Notes under the pieces: generated by a model
Told to the model about the DNA's origin: nothing
What the model saw: the letters and a program-made list of their open reading frames with translations, nothing else
The model's database searches: none
Made by a program: the position numbers and the translations under genes
Part shown: in pieces, positions 44,457 to 55,403 of the stretch
Layout: every line of letters begins with the position of its first letter
Position numbering within the stretch: the first letter of the stretch is position 1
Origin: Streptomyces sp. Edi2
GTDB lineage: Bacteria > Actinomycetota > Actinomycetes > Streptomycetales > Streptomycetaceae
Direction of reading: 5' to 3'
DNA length: 64,000 bases
Assembly (NCBI RefSeq): GCF_040253635.1
Contig: NZ_JBEJGX010000003.1
Span: forward strand, 6,163,501 to 6,227,500

Positions 44457-45746
44457 ATGCGTACGCGTCCGCTGAAGGTGGCGCTCCTGGGCTGTGGTGT
44501 TGTCGGCTCAGAGGTGACGCGCATCATGACGACGCACGCCGATGACCTCGCCGCCCGTATCGGTGCGCCCGTGGAGCTCGTCGGGATCGCCGTCCGCCGC
44601 CCCGACAAGGTGCGCGAGGGCGTCCCGGCCGAGCTGGTCACCACCGACGCGACCGCGCTCGTCAAACGGGGCGACATCGACGTCGTGATCGAGGTCATCG
44701 GCGGTATCGAGCCGGCCCGTACGCTGATCACCACCGCCTTCGAGCACGGCGCGAGCGTGGTCTCCGCCAACAAGGCGCTGGTCGCGGCGGACGGTGCGGC
44801 GCTGCATGCGGCGGCCGAGGCCAATGGCGCGGACCTCTACTACGAGGCGGCCGTCGCCGGCGCGATCCCGCTGGTACGGCCGCTGCGCGAGTCCCTGGCC
44901 GGCGACAAGGTGAACCGGGTGCTCGGCATCGTCAACGGCACCACCAACTTCATCCTCGACAAGATGGACTCGACCGGCGCCGGCTACAGCGAGGCGCTGG
45001 ACGAGGCGACCGCGCTCGGCTACGCCGAGGCCGATCCGACCGCCGACGTCGAGGGCTTCGACGCCGCCGCCAAGGCCGCGATCCTGGCCGGTATCGCCTT
45101 CCACACCCGCGTGACCATCGACGATGTGCACCGCGAGGGCCTGACGGAGGTCACCGCGGCCGATATCGCCTCCGCCAAGCGGATGGGGTGCACGGTCAAG
45201 CTGCTGGCCATCTGCGAGCGGGCCGCGGACGGGGCGTCGGTGACCGCGCGGGTGCACCCCGCGATGATTCCGCTGACGCATCCGCTCGCCTCCGTCCGTG
45301 AGGCGTACAACGCGGTCTTCGTCGAGGCCGAGGCGGCCGGCCAGCTGATGTTCTACGGGCCGGGCGCGGGCGGCGCGCCGACCGCCTCCGCGGTCCTCGG
45401 CGACCTCGTCGCGGTCTGCCGCAACAAGCTCGCCGGTGCCACCGGACCGGGTGAGTCCGCCTACACCCGGCTGCCCGTCAGCCCCATGGGCGCGGTCGTC
45501 ACGCGGTACCACATCAGCCTCGATGTGGCCGACAAGCCCGGTGTTCTCGCCCAGGTCGCCACGATCTTCGCGGAACACGGCGTATCGATCGATACGGTCC
45601 GTCAGTCGGGCAAGGACGGCGAGGCATCCCTCGTCATCGTCACCCACCGAGCGGCGGACGCGGCCCTGTCGTCGACCGTCGGGGCTCTGCGCGAGCTCGA
45701 CACCGTCCGTGGTGTCGCCAGCATCATGCGGGTCGAAGGGGAGTAA
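44457..45746 (+). CDS. hom: Homoserine dehydrogenase
   Basis: It reduces aspartate semialdehyde to homoserine, the branch to threonine and methionine. The N-terminal Rossmann motif is [11 protein letters not shown]; the catalytic core has [11 protein letters not shown] and [17 protein letters not shown]; a C-terminal ACT domain ([21 protein letters not shown]) suggests feedback inhibition by threonine. Of three close ATGs (44436, 44454, 44457) the last has AGAGG 7 nt upstream. It lies 8 bp before thrC. Confidence 0.96.
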   Translation: MRTRPLKVALLGCGVVGSEVTRIMTTHADDLAARIGAPVELVGIAVRRPDKVREGVPAELVTTDATALVKRGDIDVVIEVIGGIEPARTLITTAFEHGASVVSANKALVAADGAALHAAAEANGADLYYEAAVAGAIPLVRPLRESLAGDKVNRVLGIVNGTTNFILDKMDSTGAGYSEALDEATALGYAEADPTADVEGFDAAAKAAILAGIAFHTRVTIDDVHREGLTEVTAADIASAKRMGCTVKLLAICERAADGASVTARVHPAMIPLTHPLASVREAYNAVFVEAEAAGQLMFYGPGAGGAPTASAVLGDLVAVCRNKLAGATGPGESAYTRLPVSPMGAVVTRYHISLDVADKPGVLAQVATIFAEHGVSIDTVRQSGKDGEASLVIVTHRAADAALSSTVGALRELDTVRGVASIMRVEGE

Positions 45747-45754
45747 AGGAACCC

Positions 45755-46840
45755 ATGTCTGCCAATTCCACTGTGACCACGGCAAGCAGCCAGTGGCGCG
45801 GCATCATCGAGGAGTACCGCGACCGGCTTCCGGTCAGCGACACAACCGAGGCCGTCACCCTCCGCGAGGGCGGCACGCCTCTCGTACCGGCGCAGGTGCT
45901 CTCCGAGCGCACCGGCTGCGAGGTGCACCTCAAGGTCGAGGGCGCCAACCCCACCGGCTCCTTCAAGGACCGTGGCATGACGATGGCCATCACCCGCGCC
46001 AAGGAGGAGGGTGCCAAGGCGGTCATCTGTGCCTCCACCGGCAACACCTCCGCCTCGGCGGCCGCCTACGCGGTCCGGGCCGGCATGGTCTGCGCGGTGC
46101 TCGTCCCGCAGGGCAAGATCGCGCTCGGCAAGATGGGCCAGGCGCTGGTCCACGGCGCGAAGATTCTCCAGGTCGAGGGAAATTTCGACGACTGTCTGAC
46201 GCTCGCCCGGCGGCTGTCCGACAACTACCCGGTCGCACTTGTGAACTCCGTGAACCCGGCGCGTATCGAGGGCCAGAAGACCGCGGCCTTCGAAATCGTC
46301 GACATGCTCCGCGACGCACCCGACATCCATGTGCTGCCCGTCGGCAACGCCGGCAACATCACGGCGTACTGGCGGGGCTACCGGGAGTACGCGGCCGACG
46401 GCATCGCCTCGCACACCCCGCGGATGTGGGGTTTCCAGGCCGCCGGCAGCGCGCCGATCGTGCGCGGTGAGGTCGTCAAGGACCCGCAGACCATCGCCAC
46501 CGCGATCCGCATCGGCAACCCCGCCTCGTGGTCCTTCGCGGAGCAGGCGCGGGACGAGTCCGGCGGCTTCATCGACTCCGTGACCGACCGTCAAATCCTG
46601 TCTGCCTACCGCCTGTTGGCCGCGCAGGAGGGGGTCTTCGTGGAGCCCGCCTCGGCCGCGTCCGTCGCCGGTCTGCTCAAGGCCGCCGAGGAGGGCAAGG
46701 TCGACCCCGGCCAGCGCATCGTCTGCACGGTGACCGGCAACGGCCTCAAGGACCCGGACTGGGCAGTGGCCGGAGCGCCGCAGCCGGTCACGGTTCCGAT
46801 CGACGCGGACGCCGCGGCGGAGCGCCTCGGCCTCGTCTAA
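45755..46840 (+). CDS. thrC: Threonine synthase
   Basis: A PLP enzyme that converts O-phosphohomoserine to threonine. The PLP lysine is K71 in [10 protein letters not shown]; the phosphate loop is [25 protein letters not shown] is also typical. 361 residues, the short actinobacterial form. AAGGA lies 5 nt before the ATG and hom ends just upstream, so hom-thrC are one transcript. A GC-rich hairpin follows. Confidence 0.96.
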   Translation: MSANSTVTTASSQWRGIIEEYRDRLPVSDTTEAVTLREGGTPLVPAQVLSERTGCEVHLKVEGANPTGSFKDRGMTMAITRAKEEGAKAVICASTGNTSASAAAYAVRAGMVCAVLVPQGKIALGKMGQALVHGAKILQVEGNFDDCLTLARRLSDNYPVALVNSVNPARIEGQKTAAFEIVDMLRDAPDIHVLPVGNAGNITAYWRGYREYAADGIASHTPRMWGFQAAGSAPIVRGEVVKDPQTIATAIRIGNPASWSFAEQARDESGGFIDSVTDRQILSAYRLLAAQEGVFVEPASAASVAGLLKAAEEGKVDPGQRIVCTVTGNGLKDPDWAVAGAPQPVTVPIDADAAAERLGLV

Positions 46841-46847
46841 GGCGGCC

Positions 46848-46871
46848 CGGCGCCCCCGCGCGGGGGCGCCG
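46848..46871 (+). terminator. GC-rich hairpin after thrC
   Basis: Perfect 10-bp arms (CGGCGCCCCC / GGGGGCGCCG) with a GCGC loop, 7 nt after the stop codon and without a T run. In the rest of the gap up to thrB (46872-47202) I see GCAAAG repeated at about 46937-46962 and no gene. Confidence 0.6.
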
Positions 46872-47030
46872 CCGTACGGCAGGACCTGCGCGTACGGCAC
46901 CGGGCGAGGGGGCGGCGGACGCCCCTTTGCCCCTTGCAGCAAAGTGTGCAAAGGCTGCAAAGCCCGGGGAAGGCAGCGTCGGGGCACAGGAAGGCGCGCG
47001 ACACGCATCGTGCGCCTCCTGTGCGCCCTA

Positions 47031-47060
47031 TGTCGCGACAGAACCTTCCTTCGATAGGCT
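47031..47060 (+). promoter_or_regulatory. Weak candidate promoter of thrB
   Basis: TAGGCT (47055-47060) fits a vegetative -10. The region 18 nt upstream (TGTCGC) is a poor -35 but is part of a CGCGACA/TGTCGCG inverted pair. The thrB start is 143 nt downstream. Confidence 0.25.
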
Positions 47061-47202
47061 GGAGCCAACTCCCCTCCCCACGGCATAACGCAGTGGCGTT
47101 CAGGGCAGGTCAGAACAGACCCCACGAGCCGGCCGGGCACTTCGGTGCCGCGGCGCTGTGTGGGCCAGTACCGCAGTATCAATCAAGGAGAGTCATCGAG
47201 CG

Positions 47203-48120
47203 ATGGCCGGTCCCGCGTTCCGCGCCGCCGCCGTCCGGGTGCGCACCCCCGCTACCAGCGCCAATCTCGGTCCCGGCTTCGATGCCCTGGGTCTTTCCCT
47301 GGGCCTGTACGACGATGTCGTGGTGCGCGTCGCCGACTCCGGCCTGCACATCGACATCGCAGGTGAGGGCGCCGACTCCCTGCCGCGCGACGAGAGTCAT
47401 CTGCTCGTCCGGTCGATGCGCACCGCCTTCGAGCTGCTCGGCGGACAGCCGCGCGGCCTGGAAATCGTCTGCGCCAACCGCATTCCGCACGGCCGCGGCC
47501 TGGGGTCTTCCTCCGCCGCCATCTGCGCAGGCATCGTCGCCGCCCGCGCGGTGACGATAGGCGGTGAGCAAAAGCTCGACGACACCGCGCTGCTGGAGCT
47601 GGCCAACGAGATCGAGGGCCACCCCGACAATGTCGCCGCCTGCCTGCTGGGCGGGTTCACGCTCGCCTGGACGGACGCCGGCACCGCCCGCGCGATCCGG
47701 ATGGATCCCGCAGATTCCATCGTTCCGGTGGTCTTCGTCCCCGGAAAGCCGGTGCTGACCGAGACCGCCCGTGGACTGCTGCCGCGCACCGTCCCCCATG
47801 TGGACGCCGCGGCCAACGCCGGCCGCGCCGCACTGCTCGTCGAGGCGCTGACCAGGCGCCCCGAGCTGCTGCTCGCCGCGACCGAGGACCGACTCCACCA
47901 GGAATACCGCGCTCCCGCGATGCCGGAGAGTGTGGCCCTGGTGAACCGACTGCGTGCGGACGGCGTCCCTGCAGTCGTGTCCGGTGCGGGCCCGACGGTG
48001 CTCGCGCTGGTCGAGGACGCGGCGGCCGAGAAGGTCGCGGCACTGGCGGGAGAGGGGTGGGCGGCCAACCGGCTGACCCTCGACGCGGCGGGCACCTGCG
48101 TGCTGCCGCTCGCCGGGTGA
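47203..48120 (+). CDS. thrB: Homoserine kinase
   Basis: A GHMP-family kinase that phosphorylates homoserine for ThrC. The glycine-rich ATP loop is PHGRGLGSSSAA (residues 95-106); the N-terminal TPATSANLGPGFDALG and the C-terminal SGAGPTVLAL are family hallmarks. 305 residues. The ATG at 47203 has AAGGAG 12 nt upstream; an in-frame start further upstream would add 15 unlike residues. A separate promoter is likely because of the thrC hairpin. Confidence 0.95.
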   Translation: MAGPAFRAAAVRVRTPATSANLGPGFDALGLSLGLYDDVVVRVADSGLHIDIAGEGADSLPRDESHLLVRSMRTAFELLGGQPRGLEIVCANRIPHGRGLGSSSAAICAGIVAARAVTIGGEQKLDDTALLELANEIEGHPDNVAACLLGGFTLAWTDAGTARAIRMDPADSIVPVVFVPGKPVLTETARGLLPRTVPHVDAAANAGRAALLVEALTRRPELLLAATEDRLHQEYRAPAMPESVALVNRLRADGVPAVVSGAGPTVLALVEDAAAEKVAALAGEGWAANRLTLDAAGTCVLPLAG

Positions 48121-48158
48121 TCACGCGGGTGATCGACGATTGCCGGTCTTTGAGAGGG

Positions 48159-48185
48159 GGAATGTTTGTTGGACCCGGTAGTGTT
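48159..48185 (+). promoter_or_regulatory. SigR-type promoter candidate before rho
   Basis: GGAAT (48159-48163), 19-nt spacer, GTT (48183-48185), close to the GGAAT-N18-GTT form used by the thiol-oxidative-stress sigma factor SigR. It lies about 300 nt before the rho start, implying a long leader in which I see no gene (48121-48492). Confidence 0.45.
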
Positions 48186-48492
48186 AACCTCAAGTCAGTA
48201 CTCGACGCCTGAGCGGCGCGGTGCTTCGTGTCCCCCATAGGGACCACCTTCTTCCGGGAGCCTCCCAAACTGCTTGGAGCCATGGCCTGAGCAGGAGTGA
48301 GCACGCTCCGGAATCGGCGTGACGACATGGCCAGTCTGCATCTCTTCACGCCGGAGCCATGAACTGATTCTCTCCGCCACTTCCGGCGGGACCACCGCCC
48401 CGGCCCGGTCCACAAGACCAAGGACCCAGCCGGACAGCACAACCGGTCGCCGAGCCAGACAGGCCGACGCCCGCTCCAGGGAAGGACCCTTC

Positions 48493-50553
48493 GTGAGCGA
48501 CACCACCGATCTGATGGGCGCGCGCACCGATGGCAGTGCCACCGAGCCCGCCGCGGACGCTCCCGCCGCTCCTGCTACCGCACGGCGCCGCCGTTCCGGC
48601 ACCGGCCTTGACGGCATGGTCCTGGCGGAGCTGCAGCAGGTCGCCTCCGGCCTCGGTATCAAGGGCACCGCGCGGATGCGCAAGAGCCAGCTGATCGAGG
48701 TCATCAAGGAGAAGCAGGCCGGGGGCTCCTCCCAGGCCGCTTCAGGCTCGGGTTCCGCGGCCAAGGCCGACGCGCCCGCCGACACCGAGACCAAGCCCAA
48801 GCGCCGTACGACCTCCAAGGCCCGTACCGGCGAGGACAGCGCGGAGCAGACCGCAGGCAAGGCCGCCAAGGGCGGCAAGGCCGCGGACAAGTCCGGCTCC
48901 CAGCAGCAGATCGACATCCCCGGCCAGCCCGTCAGCGACGAGCAGCCGGCCGGCGAGCGCCGCCGGCGCCGTGCCACCGCCGCCGCGGGCAGCCCCGAGG
49001 GCGCCTCGGGCGACGTCAAGACCGAGACCAGGGTCGAGGCGAAGACCGAGGTCAAGGCGGATGCCAAGACCGACACCGCGACCGCCCCGCAGGAGACCGG
49101 CGAGGGCCGGCCGGGCAAGGGCGAGCGTCAGGACCGCGGCGACCGCGGCGACCGCGGCCAGAAGGGCGACCGCGGCGACCGCGGCCAGCGCCAGCGCGAC
49201 CGCGGTGACCGCCGCAAGGGCGACGCCGGTGACGGCGGCGGCCAGGGCGGTCAGGGCGGCCAGGGCGGCCAGCGCCAGCGCGACCGCCGCACCGATGACG
49301 ACGACGACTTCGAGGGCGGACGCCGGGGCCGTCGCGGCCGCTACCGCGACCGCCGGGGCCGTCGTGGGGGCCGTGAGGACTTCGGCAACGAGCCGCAGGT
49401 CACCGAGGACGACGTCCTGATCCCCGTCGCGGGCATCCTCGACATCCTCGACAACTACGCATTCATCCGGACCTCCGGCTACCTGCCCGGCCCGAACGAC
49501 GTGTACGTCTCGCTCGCCCAGGTCCGCAAGAACGGCCTGCGCAAGGGTGACCACGTCACCGGCGCGGTCCGCCAGCCCAAGGACGGCGAGCGGCGCGAGA
49601 AGTTCAACGCGCTGGTCCGGCTCGACACCGTCAACAGCGTGGCGCCCGAACAGGGCCGCGGACGGCCGGAGTTCGGGAAGCTGACGCCCCTTTACCCGCA
49701 GGAGCGGCTGCGCCTGGAGGGCGAGTCGGGCGGCCTGACGACCCGGATCATCGACCTGGTCACGCCGATCGGCAAGGGCCAGCGTGGTCTGATCGTGGCC
49801 CCGCCGAAGACCGGCAAGACCATGATCATGCAGGCGGTCGCCAACTCGATCACCCGCAACAACCCCGAGTGCCACCTGATGGTCGTCCTGGTCGACGAGC
49901 GTCCGGAAGAGGTCACCGACATGCAGCGGTCGGTGAAGGGCGAGGTCATCTCCTCGACCTTCGACCGCCCGGCCGAGGACCACACCACCGTCGCCGAGCT
50001 GGCCATCGAGCGTGCCAAGCGCCTCGTCGAGCTGGGTCACGACGTGGTCGTCCTGCTGGACTCGATCACCCGTCTGGGCCGTGCGTACAACCTCGCCGCC
50101 CCGGCCTCGGGCCGCATCCTGTCCGGTGGTGTCGACTCGACCGCGCTCTACCCGCCGAAGCGCTTCTTCGGCGCCGCGCGCAACATCGAGGACGGCGGCT
50201 CGCTGACCATCCTGGCCACCGCGCTGGTCGAGACCGGCTCGCGGATGGACGAGGTGATCTTCGAGGAGTTCAAGGGCACCGGCAACCTGGAGCTCAAGCT
50301 CGACCGCAAGCTCTCGGACAAGCGCATCTTCCCGGCGGTGGACGTGGACGCGTCCAGCACCCGTAAGGAAGAGATCCTCATGGGCAGCGACGAGCTCGCC
50401 GTCGTGTGGAAGCTGCGCCGGGTGCTGCACGCCCTGGACCAGCAGCAGGCCATCGAGCTGCTGCTGGACAAGATGAAGCAGACGAAGTCCAACGCGGAGT
50501 TCCTGCTGCAGATCCAGAAGACGACGCCGACCGCGGGCAACGGCAACGACTGA
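48493..50553 (+). CDS. rho: Transcription termination factor Rho, actinobacterial long form
   Basis: A hexameric RNA-dependent ATPase that ends transcription. Starts at GTG 48493 with GGAAGGA upstream. The order is: N-terminal SAP-like helices ([20 protein letters not shown]), a long insertion of about 240 residues rich in Arg, Gly, Asp and Lys with [12 protein letters not shown] repeats, the RNA-binding cold-shock-like part ([16 protein letters not shown]), then the ATPase core with Walker A PPKTGKT (437-443), Walker [17 protein letters not shown] and the arginine finger region. At 686 aa it is much longer than E. coli Rho (419), due to the insertion. Confidence 0.97.
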   Translation: MSDTTDLMGARTDGSATEPAADAPAAPATARRRRSGTGLDGMVLAELQQVASGLGIKGTARMRKSQLIEVIKEKQAGGSSQAASGSGSAAKADAPADTETKPKRRTTSKARTGEDSAEQTAGKAAKGGKAADKSGSQQQIDIPGQPVSDEQPAGERRRRRATAAAGSPEGASGDVKTETRVEAKTEVKADAKTDTATAPQETGEGRPGKGERQDRGDRGDRGQKGDRGDRGQRQRDRGDRRKGDAGDGGGQGGQGGQGGQRQRDRRTDDDDDFEGGRRGRRGRYRDRRGRRGGREDFGNEPQVTEDDVLIPVAGILDILDNYAFIRTSGYLPGPNDVYVSLAQVRKNGLRKGDHVTGAVRQPKDGERREKFNALVRLDTVNSVAPEQGRGRPEFGKLTPLYPQERLRLEGESGGLTTRIIDLVTPIGKGQRGLIVAPPKTGKTMIMQAVANSITRNNPECHLMVVLVDERPEEVTDMQRSVKGEVISSTFDRPAEDHTTVAELAIERAKRLVELGHDVVVLLDSITRLGRAYNLAAPASGRILSGGVDSTALYPPKRFFGAARNIEDGGSLTILATALVETGSRMDEVIFEEFKGTGNLELKLDRKLSDKRIFPAVDVDASSTRKEEILMGSDELAVVWKLRRVLHALDQQQAIELLLDKMKQTKSNAEFLLQIQKTTPTAGNGND

Positions 50554-50582
50554 CGCCCGCAGGGCGCACCGGCGCCGTACCG

Positions 50583-50622
50583 CACAGCCCCCCTCACCCT
50601 TTCGTGGGTGAGGGGGGCTGTG
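50583..50622 (+). terminator. Strong hairpin after rho
   Basis: Perfect 17-bp arms (core CAGCCCCCCTCACCC and its complement) with a 6-nt loop, 29 nt after the stop codon, followed by a T/G-rich stretch. The rest of the gap to the next gene (50623-50941) shows no gene that I can support. Confidence 0.85.
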
Positions 50623-50941
50623 TGCTGCTGCGGCCGGGGGCGGCGGAGGCCGCGGGGCGGCGTCGGGCGGGCCGCCCGGGCCCCGTGGGCCGTACACATG
50701 CCGCGCTTGAGACCTTCCGCACAGATCCATGTAAGCCGCATGGTTTCAGCCATGCCGGGAAAAGGGCCGAAAGCCCAGGTGGGAAGGACCAAGGTCCTGG
50801 GCCTGCGGAGCGGACCCCCGCGCATTTCTAAGAAATCGCTCATGACTCGCTGTGCAACCCTTCCCGTCGACCTCCCGTCTGACAAGGAGCAACGGGCCGT
50901 GTCAGCACACAGCACGGCGGCGGCGAGGGGCAGCCGAGCGA

Positions 50942-52087
50942 ATGAGGACTGAGGAGCAGATGGCGGACAGCAACGGGACCGCGAAGACGGCCGAAAGCCG
51001 TGCCCGCGGCATACGTGCCACGGGCCGCCGGCGCAAGGGCCCGACCCGACGCCGCCGAGCGCTGACCATCACCCTGTGCACGCTGACCAGCGTCGTACTG
51101 CTGGGTGGGGCCGGACTCGGCTACGTCTACTTCAAGCTCAACGGCAATCTGAAGGGCGTCGACATCAACGCCGCCCTCGGACACGACCGGCCGAAGAACG
51201 TCGACGACGGTTCGATGGACATCCTCGTGATGGGGTCCGACTCCCGCGCCGGCAAGAACGGGGAGTACGGCAAGGACGAGGGCGGCGCCCGTTCCGACAC
51301 GGCGATGATCGTGCACGTCTACAAGGGCCGTAAGAAGGCCAGCGTGGTCAGCGTCCCGCGGGACACCATGATCAAGCGTCCCGACTGCACCACCAAGGAC
51401 GGCAAGGACGCCCCCGGTGCGCAGCGGGCGATGTTCAACACGGCGTTCGAGGTCGGCGGGCCGGCCTGCGCGGTCAAGACCGTGGAGTCGATCAGCGGGG
51501 TCCGGATGGACCACTTCGTCGAGGTCGACTTCACCGGCTTCAAGAAGCTCATCGACGCGCTCGGCGGGGTGGAGGTCACCACCAAGAAGCCGATCGACGA
51601 CAACAACAGTCATCTGCACCTGCCGGCCGGCAAGCACACCCTGGGCGGCGAGCAGTCGCTCGGCCTGGTCCGCACCCGGCACGGGGTGCCCGGCGGCGAC
51701 GGCAGCGACCTGGGCCGCATCCAGCTGCAGCAGGCGTTCATCAAGGCCCTGATGAACCAGGTCAAGAACGTCGGGGTGCTCACCAACCCCACCAAGCTCT
51801 ACGACATCGCCGACACGGCCACCAAGGCCATCACCACCGACACCGACCTCAACTCGGTCAGCGAACTGACCGGCCTGGCCAAGAGCCTGGGCAACATCGG
51901 TTCGGACCACATCGACATGGTGACGCTGCCGGTGACGTACGACCCCGCCAACCCCGACCGCGTGGTGCCGCTGATGAAGAAGAGCGAGCAGGTCTGGGAC
52001 GCGCTGCGCCAGGACAGGGACATCCCCAAGTCCGCGATCAAGGGCTCGGCCGGTGACCAGGGCGGCACGGACAAGTACGTGAAGTAG
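50942..52087 (+). CDS. LytR-CpsA-Psr (LCP) family cell-wall ligase
   Basis: A short cytoplasmic Arg-rich N-terminus, one membrane segment (ALTITLCTLTSVVLLGGAGL), then an extracellular LCP domain with its conserved residues: MDILVMGSDSR, RSDTAMIVHV, VVSVPRDTMI, VDFTGFKKLIDALGGVEV and GLVRTRHG. LCP enzymes move teichoic-acid-like or other polymers from lipid carriers to peptidoglycan. ATG 50942 and ATG 50960 are both possible; the second has GAGGAG very close (3 nt). It lies in the same direction as rho and rpmE. Confidence 0.93.
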   Translation: MRTEEQMADSNGTAKTAESRARGIRATGRRRKGPTRRRRALTITLCTLTSVVLLGGAGLGYVYFKLNGNLKGVDINAALGHDRPKNVDDGSMDILVMGSDSRAGKNGEYGKDEGGARSDTAMIVHVYKGRKKASVVSVPRDTMIKRPDCTTKDGKDAPGAQRAMFNTAFEVGGPACAVKTVESISGVRMDHFVEVDFTGFKKLIDALGGVEVTTKKPIDDNNSHLHLPAGKHTLGGEQSLGLVRTRHGVPGGDGSDLGRIQLQQAFIKALMNQVKNVGVLTNPTKLYDIADTATKAITTDTDLNSVSELTGLAKSLGNIGSDHIDMVTLPVTYDPANPDRVVPLMKKSEQVWDALRQDRDIPKSAIKGSAGDQGGTDKYVK

Positions 52088-52134
52088 CCGGAAGGCGGCG
52101 GTTCCGGGGTCCGGCGGCCCCGGAACCGGCCCGG

Positions 52135-52160
52135 GGAATAGCTGCGGCCCTACCCCGGTT
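52135..52160 (+). promoter_or_regulatory. SigR-type promoter of rpmE
   Basis: GGAAT (52135-52139), exactly 18 nt, GTT (52158-52160). SigR control of rpmE is known in S. coelicolor and the element here agrees in sequence and spacing. The rpmE start is about 100 nt downstream. Confidence 0.7.
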
Positions 52161-52262
52161 TTGGGAGATACGGCTAGTCCTGGCAGACTGGACCGTCGGC
52201 CCCGGTTCACGTGACGCAACCCGCAGCACGACCCGGTGCACTCCCGAACCTAGGAGAATCCC

Positions 52263-52487
52263 TTGAAGCGCGACATCCACCCGGAGTACGTCGAGACCCA
52301 GGTCAGCTGCACCTGTGGCGCGTCCTTCACCACCCGTAGCACGGTCGCCGGCGGCACCGTCCGCGCCGACATCTGCTCCGAGTGCCACCCGTTCTACACG
52401 GGCAAGCAGAAGATCATGGACACGGGCGGCCGCGTGGCCCGCTTCGAGGCCCGCTTCGGCAAGGGCGCTGCAGCCGCCAAGAAGTAG
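52263..52487 (+). CDS. rpmE: 50S ribosomal protein L31 (zinc-binding form)
   Basis: A 74-residue L31 with the Cys set C16, C18, C38 and C41 that binds zinc, so this is the C+ paralogue. The TTG start has TAGGAG 6 nt upstream. Streptomycetes replace this form by a Cys-free paralogue under zinc shortage; that gene is not in the window. A SigR-type promoter lies upstream. Confidence 0.97.
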   Translation: MKRDIHPEYVETQVSCTCGASFTTRSTVAGGTVRADICSECHPFYTGKQKIMDTGGRVARFEARFGKGAAAAKK

Positions 52488-52499
52488 CGACCCGCACGG

Positions 52500-52547
52500 C
52501 GCCGGTCTCCGGTCGCCCCTGCCCAGGGGTGACCGGACCGGCGTTTT
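52500..52547 (+). terminator. Intrinsic terminator after rpmE
   Basis: A long stem with a 2-nt bulge (CGCCGGT...CCGGTC...CCCCT and complement) followed by TTTT, 12 nt past the stop codon. Confidence 0.8.
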
Positions 52548-52659
52548 GTCGTCCTGGCCCTTGGCTCCCGTACGGGGGGCCGGGGCCCGCGGCGCAGCCG
52601 CAGATGTGCCAGCGCCCCGGTACCCGGGTCACCACAGCAGCCAGTAGAGGAACCCCACG

Positions 52660-53739
<1,080 letters not shown>

Positions 53740-53839
53740 GCCCGCAGGACCCGTACGCACCGGCCCCAGCCCCGTCCCCGGGGCGCCCCGGGCACCGGCA
53801 CCGCACCATGAAGACGCAGCGCACTAGGAGGAAGGCCCC

Positions 53840-54685
53840 GTGAACCTTCTGCTCGCCGAGGTGGCCCAGGCCACCCAGCGGCTGGCCGACGCCGGTGTGC
53901 CCTCGCCGCGCTTCGACGCCGAGGAACTCGCCGCGTTCGTGCACGGCGTCAAGCGGGGGGAGCTGCACCACGTCAAGGACGCGGACTTCGACGCCCGCTA
54001 CTGGGAGGCCGTCGCCCGCCGCGAGGCCCGTGAACCGCTCCAGCACATCACCGGCCGGGCGTTCTTCCGCTACCTCGAACTCGCCGTCGGGCCCGGGGTG
54101 TTCGTACCCCGCCCGGAGACCGAGTCGGTGGTCGGCTGGGCGATAGACGCCGTACGGGCCATGGACGTCGTCGAGCCGCTGATCGTCGATCTGTGCACCG
54201 GCTCGGGGGCCATCGCGCTCGCCCTGGCCCAGGAGGTGCCCCGCTCGCGGGTGCACGCCGTGGAGCTGTCCGAACAGGCGCTGGAGTACGCCCGCAAGAA
54301 CGTCGAGGGGTCCCGCGTCGTTCTCCATCAAGGCGACGCGCTGACCGCGCTTCCCGAACTGGACGGGCAGGTCGACCTGGTCGTCTCCAACCCGCCGTAC
54401 ATCCCGCTGACCGAGTGGGAGTACGTCGCACCCGAGGCACGCGACCACGACCCCGAGCTCGCGCTGTTCTCGGGCCAGGACGGCCTGGACACGATCCGGG
54501 GCATCGAGCGGACCGCACACCGCCTGCTGCGCCCCGGCGGAGTGGTCGTCATCGAGCATGCCGACACCCAGGGCGGGCAGGTGCCGTGGATCTTCACCGA
54601 GGAGCGGGGCTGGGCCGATGCGGCCGACCACCCGGACCTCAACAACAGGCCCCGTTTCGCCACCGCGCGCCGGGCGACGCCATGA
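53840..54685 (+). CDS. prmC: Release factor glutamine methyltransferase PrmC (HemK)
   Basis: A SAM-dependent enzyme that methylates Gln of the GGQ loop of release factors. The N-terminal helical domain binds the factor; the Rossmann part has VDLCTGSGAIALALA (117-130) and NPPY at 184-187, which holds the substrate Gln. The GTG start has AGGAGGAAGG upstream. It is next to its substrate gene prfA. Confidence 0.96.
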   Translation: MNLLLAEVAQATQRLADAGVPSPRFDAEELAAFVHGVKRGELHHVKDADFDARYWEAVARREAREPLQHITGRAFFRYLELAVGPGVFVPRPETESVVGWAIDAVRAMDVVEPLIVDLCTGSGAIALALAQEVPRSRVHAVELSEQALEYARKNVEGSRVVLHQGDALTALPELDGQVDLVVSNPPYIPLTEWEYVAPEARDHDPELALFSGQDGLDTIRGIERTAHRLLRPGGVVVIEHADTQGGQVPWIFTEERGWADAADHPDLNNRPRFATARRATP

Positions 54686-54755
54686 CGCGTTCCGCTTCGG
54701 CGCCTGATGCAGCCGATGCATCCGAAGTATTCGTTTCGCACGAGGAGGTCCCGTA

Positions 54756-55403
54756 ATGGCACGGCGATACGACTGCAGCGACGCGACCGACCGCACCACC
54801 GGTCTGCGCGAGGCCGCCTCGGCCGTCCGCCGCGGTGAGCTGGTCGTGCTGCCCACCGACACCGTCTACGGCATCGGTGCGGACGCCTTCAGCGCCGAGG
54901 CCGTCGGCGACCTGCTGGAGGCCAAGGGCCGCGGGCGCGGCATGCCCTCCCCGGTCCTCGTCGGGTCCCCCAACACCCTGCACGGCCTGGTCACCGACTT
55001 CTCCGAGCAGGCCTGGGAGCTGGTCGACGCCTTCTGGCCCGGGGCGCTCACCCTCGTCGCCAAGCACCAGCCGTCCCTGACCTGGGACCTGGGCGAGACC
55101 CGGGGCACGGTCGCGGTGCGGATGCCGCTGCACCCCGTCGCGATCGAGCTGCTGACCGAGTTCGGCCCGATGGCCGTCTCCAGTGCCAACCTCACCGGCC
55201 ACCCGTCCCCGCAGGACTGCGACGCCGCACAGGAAATGCTCGGCGACTCGGTCTCGGTCTACCTCGACGGCGGTCCGACGCCCGCCGCCGTGCCCTCCTC
55301 GATCGTCGATGTCACCGGCAAGATCCCGGTGCTGCTGCGCGAGGGCGCGCTCAGCGCGGAGGAACTGCGCAAGGTGGTACCCGAGCTCGAGGTGGCCAAT
55401 TGA
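54756..55403 (+). CDS. L-threonylcarbamoyladenylate synthase (Sua5/TsaC family)
   Basis: It makes threonylcarbamoyl-AMP from threonine, bicarbonate and ATP for the t6A37 modification of ANN-decoding tRNAs. Typical features are GELVVLPTDTVYGIGADAF, KGRGRGMPSPVLV, FWPGALTLV, RMPLHP and SSANLTGHPSP. 215 residues, so the short TsaC-like form without the extra Sua5 domain. AGGAGG lies before the ATG. Its stop overlaps the start of the phosphatase-like gene by 1 nt. Confidence 0.95.
   Translation: MARRYDCSDATDRTTGLREAASAVRRGELVVLPTDTVYGIGADAFSAEAVGDLLEAKGRGRGMPSPVLVGSPNTLHGLVTDFSEQAWELVDAFWPGALTLVAKHQPSLTWDLGETRGTVAVRMPLHPVAIELLTEFGPMAVSSANLTGHPSPQDCDAAQEMLGDSVSVYLDGGPTPAAVPSSIVDVTGKIPVLLREGALSAEELRKVVPELEVAN

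Noticed and set aside
48166..48184. Vegetative promoter TTGTTG / TAGTGT before rho
   Set aside because: The two hexamers are only 7 nt apart, too close for a vegetative promoter; the SigR-type reading of the same region fits better.
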